From the NCBI GenBank assembly GCA_947493585.1, contig CANLRI010000003.1, forward strand, positions 310,001-374,000: a stretch of 64,000 bases of DNA. Reading direction: 5' to 3'. How positions within the stretch are numbered: the first letter of the stretch is position 1; each line of letters starts with the position of its first letter. This DNA is from an uncultured Planococcus sp. (GTDB lineage Bacteria > Bacillota > Bacilli > Bacillales_A > Planococcaceae). Below, piece after piece: positions 61,419 to 64,000 of this stretch. Made by a program: the position numbers and the translations under genes. A model generated the notes under the pieces. That model made no database searches and was not told the origin of the DNA. It worked only from the letters and a program-made list of their open reading frames with translations.

Positions 61419-62738
61419 GACATAATCACATTATTGAATTTAGCTTTGCTTGTACTATTGCTCGCTTTGACCGCCTTTTTCGTCGGCTCTGAATTTGCCG
61501 TCGTCAAAATCCGCATGTCGCGCTTGGACCAGTTGATTGCAGAAGGCAATAAAAAAGCCGTGCGCGCCAAAGAAGTCGCAGGCAATTTGGATTATTACCT
61601 CTCTGCCTGCCAGCTCGGCATCACCGTGACGGCACTCGGCCTCGGGGCGCTCGGGAAACCGACCGTCGAACGGCTCATGTATCCGGTCTTCGACTTTTTC
61701 CAAGTGTCGGATTCGGTCGCATCCGCCGCTTCCTATGCAATCGCTTTCCTATTGGTGACGTATCTGCACGTCGTCCTCGGGGAAATGGCGCCGAAAACAC
61801 TTGCCATCGAATACGCAGAAAAAATGTCGCTGCTATTGGCCCCTCCGCTGTATTGGTTCGGCCAAATCATGAAGCCCTTCATTTGGGCGTTGAACGGAGC
61901 CGCACGCTTATTGCTAAGAGTTTTCGGTGTCCAGCCAGTTCATGAACAGGCCTATTCGGAAGACGAGCTGAGAATCGTCATGGCGCAAAGCTATGAAGGC
62001 GGCGCCATCAATCAAAATGAATTGTCTTATATGCAAAATGTCTTCACATTCGATGAACGTTCGGCCAAAGACATCATGGTGCCGCGGACCGAGCTCGTAA
62101 CACTCGATCTCGATATGCCATCTCAAGAAATCATCGATGTACTCGATGAACATAATTACACGCGCTATCCCGTAACAGAAGACGGCGACAAGGACCGGAT
62201 CATCGGTTTTGTCAGCGCCAAGAAAATGCTGCCGCAAATCGTCGCGGGGCGTGATTGGAAGCTTCATGATTTTGTCCGTGACGTGCCGACTGTGTTCGAG
62301 ATGACGGATTTGCAAGGTGCCTTGCTGCGCATGCAAAACGCCCGCGTCCACTTAGCAATTGTCGCGGATGAATACGGCGGGACCGCTGGCATGCTCACGC
62401 TCGAAGACATCCTCGAAGAAATCGTCGGCGAGATTCGCGACGAATTCGATGAAGACGAAGAACCGGAAATCAAAAAAATCGAAGATTACCAGTACTTATT
62501 GAATGGCCGCGTGTTATTGAAAGAACTCGAAGAACGTTTCGGCGTAAGTTTCGAAAATAGCGAGGACATCGACACGATTGGCGGCTGGATCCATTACCGC
62601 ACGACCGGAGAAATCCAAATCGGCGAACCGTTGGCGTATGAAAATACGGAATGGACAGTCACCGATATGGACCACCAGCAGATCAAGCAAGTGCTGTTTA
62701 CGCAAAAACCGAAAAAATCACAAGACCAAATCAACTAA
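61416..62738 (+). CDS. CNNM/CorC-family (DUF21-CBS) membrane protein, full length
   Basis: 440 aa: DUF21 transmembrane domain with three or four helices (about 5-140, with SACQLGITVTALGLGALG), CBS pair (IMVPRTELVTLDLDMP, then GGTAGMLTLEDILEEIVGEI), and C-terminal CorC_HlyC transporter-associated domain (about 355-430). B. subtilis relatives export or regulate Mg2+. GTG start with a hairpin before it. Divergent from terC; followed by a paralogue. Confidence 0.92.
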   Translation: MDIITLLNLALLVLLLALTAFFVGSEFAVVKIRMSRLDQLIAEGNKKAVRAKEVAGNLDYYLSACQLGITVTALGLGALGKPTVERLMYPVFDFFQVSDSVASAASYAIAFLLVTYLHVVLGEMAPKTLAIEYAEKMSLLLAPPLYWFGQIMKPFIWALNGAARLLLRVFGVQPVHEQAYSEDELRIVMAQSYEGGAINQNELSYMQNVFTFDERSAKDIMVPRTELVTLDLDMPSQEIIDVLDEHNYTRYPVTEDGDKDRIIGFVSAKKMLPQIVAGRDWKLHDFVRDVPTVFEMTDLQGALLRMQNARVHLAIVADEYGGTAGMLTLEDILEEIVGEIRDEFDEDEEPEIKKIEDYQYLLNGRVLLKELEERFGVSFENSEDIDTIGGWIHYRTTGEIQIGEPLAYENTEWTVTDMDHQQIKQVLFTQKPKKSQDQIN

Positions 62739-62740
62739 CT

Positions 62741-62775
62741 GGAGGTGAGCCCCCGATTCTGGGGGATCCAACTTG
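62741..62775 (+). promoter_or_regulatory. Hairpin between Shine-Dalgarno and TTG start (CNNM gene 2)
   Basis: GGAGGTGA (62741-62748), one base, hairpin CCCCC-GATTCT-GGGGG (62750-62765), seven bases, TTG (62773-62775). Same geometry as gene 1 but an unrelated stem sequence, so the hairpin is conserved as structure rather than as sequence. Confidence 0.75.
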
Positions 62776-63828
62776 GATGGACAAATAATAATTAACTTAT
62801 TGCTCGTAGCTTTAATGATTTTGGCGACTGCCTTTTTTGTCGGCGCCGAATTCGCCATTTTGAAAGTGCGGATGTCGCGAATCGACCAATTGATTTCGGA
62901 AGGCAATAAAAAAGCCGTGCGCGCCAAAGAAGTGGCAGACAAACTCGATTATTACCTCTCTGCCTGCCAGCTGGGCATCACGATTACGGCATTGATACTT
63001 GGGGCGCTCGGGGAACCGACCGTTGAACGCCTTTTACACCCGCTGTTTGAGGAGTTCAATTTGTCTCCTGCCATCGCGACTATCTTGTCGTACGCCATTG
63101 CCCTTAGCATCGTGACCTTTTTGCACGTTGTTATCGGCGAACTGGCTCCGAAAACTTTGGCCATTCAATACGCAGAACGCATGACTTTATTGCTTGCCCC
63201 GCCGCTCTACTGGTTCGGGAAAATCATGAGCCCGTTTATCTGGCTATTGAACGGTTCGGCACGTTTGTTTTTGCGCTTGTTCAAAGTCGAACCGAGCGGC
63301 CATACGGAAGCCCATTCCGAAGAGGAATTAAAATTGATCATGGCTGAAAGTTATCAAAGCGGCGAGATCAACCAGACTGAGCTGACGTATTTAAAAAATA
63401 TTTTCGATTTCGATGAGCGCATCGTCAAGCACATCATGATCCCGAAAGAGAAAATCGTCTCGGTCGAAAATTCCCTGACACGTGACCAACTCTTCGAAGT
63501 GCTCGATGGCCACGAATACACGCGCTATCCCGTGACAGAAGGTAAGGACCCCAACCGCCTGCTCGGCTTTATCAACACGAAAGAATTGCTGACGAGCATG
63601 GCAGCCGGCAGAACTCAAGCACCGGAAACGTTCTTGCACCCGATGCCAAGCTTCCCGGAAAACACGCCGATCCAAAAAGTGCTCGCCAGCATGCAACAAA
63701 GCCGGACGCATATGGCCATCATCAAAGGAAAAGACGGGCGCATCGCAGGCCTCGTGACGATGGAAGACATTCTCGAAGAAATCGTCGGCGAAATCAGCGA
63801 CGAATCGTTCGAAGCCGGAACGATTTAA
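62773..63828 (+). CDS. CNNM/CorC-family membrane protein, short paralogue
   Basis: 351 aa, similar to the preceding gene through the DUF21 and CBS parts (FFVGAEFAILKVRMSRIDQLI, SACQLGITITALILGALG, VTMEDILEEIVGEI) but ending at residue 351 with SDESFEAGTI, so the C-terminal CorC_HlyC domain is absent. The stop is a normal TAA in a clean terminator context, so it looks like a real short form. Starts at TTG, 32 bases after gene 1's stop: same operon. Confidence 0.92.
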   Translation: MDGQIIINLLLVALMILATAFFVGAEFAILKVRMSRIDQLISEGNKKAVRAKEVADKLDYYLSACQLGITITALILGALGEPTVERLLHPLFEEFNLSPAIATILSYAIALSIVTFLHVVIGELAPKTLAIQYAERMTLLLAPPLYWFGKIMSPFIWLLNGSARLFLRLFKVEPSGHTEAHSEEELKLIMAESYQSGEINQTELTYLKNIFDFDERIVKHIMIPKEKIVSVENSLTRDQLFEVLDGHEYTRYPVTEGKDPNRLLGFINTKELLTSMAAGRTQAPETFLHPMPSFPENTPIQKVLASMQQSRTHMAIIKGKDGRIAGLVTMEDILEEIVGEISDESFEAGTI

Positions 63829-63844
63829 TTGATTCATAAGAAAG

Positions 63845-63872
63845 AAGAGCTGCCGCGGCAGCTCTTCTTTTT
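63845..63872 (+). terminator. Terminator after the CNNM pair
   Basis: AGAAGAGCTGCCGCGGCAGCTCTTCTTTTTT: perfect 13-bp palindromic stem with U-run. Confidence 0.9.
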
Positions 63873-64000
63873 TCATTGCATATTATTGGTTTCCTGCAAT
63901 TTTTCAGCTAAACTGGAGCTAATCAGCACCATCGTAACTCTCCGTTTTCGTTAGGCTTTTAGGTTCAATCGGCTCGACTAACGATGATCACAAGGGGGCT
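63873..64000. other. Window edge: possible start of another structured leader
   Basis: Contains no gene. Two mutually exclusive pairings share bases: CATCGT (63930-63935) with ACGATG (63982-63987), and CGTTAG (near 63949) with CTAACG (near 63979). This may be the start of a regulatory leader cut by the window edge; not identified. Confidence 0.3.

Noticed and set aside
63940..64000. Mg2+ (M-box) riboswitch at the right end
   Set aside because: CGTTAG is reminiscent of the M-box opening, but the conserved GGTGAGGCTCCT core does not follow.

Overview
The window looks like a chromosome segment of a motile Bacillales bacterium, most likely Planococcaceae (Planococcus or a relative). The reasons are a Bacillus subtilis-type flagellar gene order, a staphylococcal/bacillal HssRS-HrtAB haem-stress module, S-box (SAM) leaders, a VmlR-like ABC-F protein and intergenic repeats typical of Bacillaceae/Planococcaceae. 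G+C is about half by eye. No rRNA, tRNA, CRISPR array or insertion sequence was seen. The genus is an inference.

Layout. (1) 1-7.2 kb: methionine salvage. Two head-to-head SAM-I riboswitches serve mtnK-mtnA-substrate-binding lipoprotein (minus) and mtnW-mtnX-mtnB-mtnD (plus). (2) 7.2-28.5 kb: one long minus-strand fla operon, flgB-flgC-fliE-fliF-fliG-fliH-fliI-fliJ-fliK-flgD-flgE-flbD-fliM-fliY-fliO-fliP-fliQ-fliR-flhB-flhA-flhF-flhG-sigD-swrB-yaaR-pilZ. It is preceded by a c-di-GMP-I (GEMM) riboswitch with a terminator. (3) 28.6-30.3 kb: flhO-flhP. (4) 30.5-39.8 kb: late flagellar genes yvyF-flgM-flgN-flgK-flgL, motA-motB-fliL, flaG-fliD-fliT-fliS and a glucosaminidase. (5) 40-43.8 kb: a free-standing LAGLIDADG endonuclease, a small yjfB gene, flagellin hag interrupted by a group I intron, a PH-domain protein, and csrA-fliW. 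(6) 43.8-50 kb: second-messenger genes, comprising a sigma-D-driven HD-GYP / DUF3307 / class III nucleotide cyclase operon, a STAS protein, a DinB-like protein and an EAL protein. (7) 50-54 kb: three pilin-like genes and small housekeeping enzymes. (8) 54-58 kb: hssRS-hrtBA. (9) 58-64 kb: vmlR-like ABC-F gene with an attenuator leader, terC under a Mn riboswitch, and two CNNM/CorC-type membrane proteins.

Main biological point. The fla operon keeps B. subtilis order but lacks every chemotaxis gene normally inside it (cheY, cheB, cheA, cheW, cheC, cheD). The remaining switch proteins fit that loss: FliM has no N-terminal CheY-P docking peptide, and FliY has lost key residues of both CheY-P phosphatase motifs. 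The locus instead has a c-di-GMP riboswitch ahead of flgB, a PilZ protein at the operon end, an EAL protein, and a sigma-D-promoted HD-GYP plus nucleotide cyclase operon. This suggests flagella controlled by second messengers rather than by a CheA-CheY pathway. Chemotaxis genes elsewhere in the genome cannot be excluded from this window.

Other notable items are the hag group I intron, whose exact splice sites can be read from P1/P10 pairing, with a separate homing endonuclease gene nearby; a small hairpin placed between Shine-Dalgarno and non-AUG start in both CNNM genes; and a candidate HssR direct repeat over the hrtB promoter.
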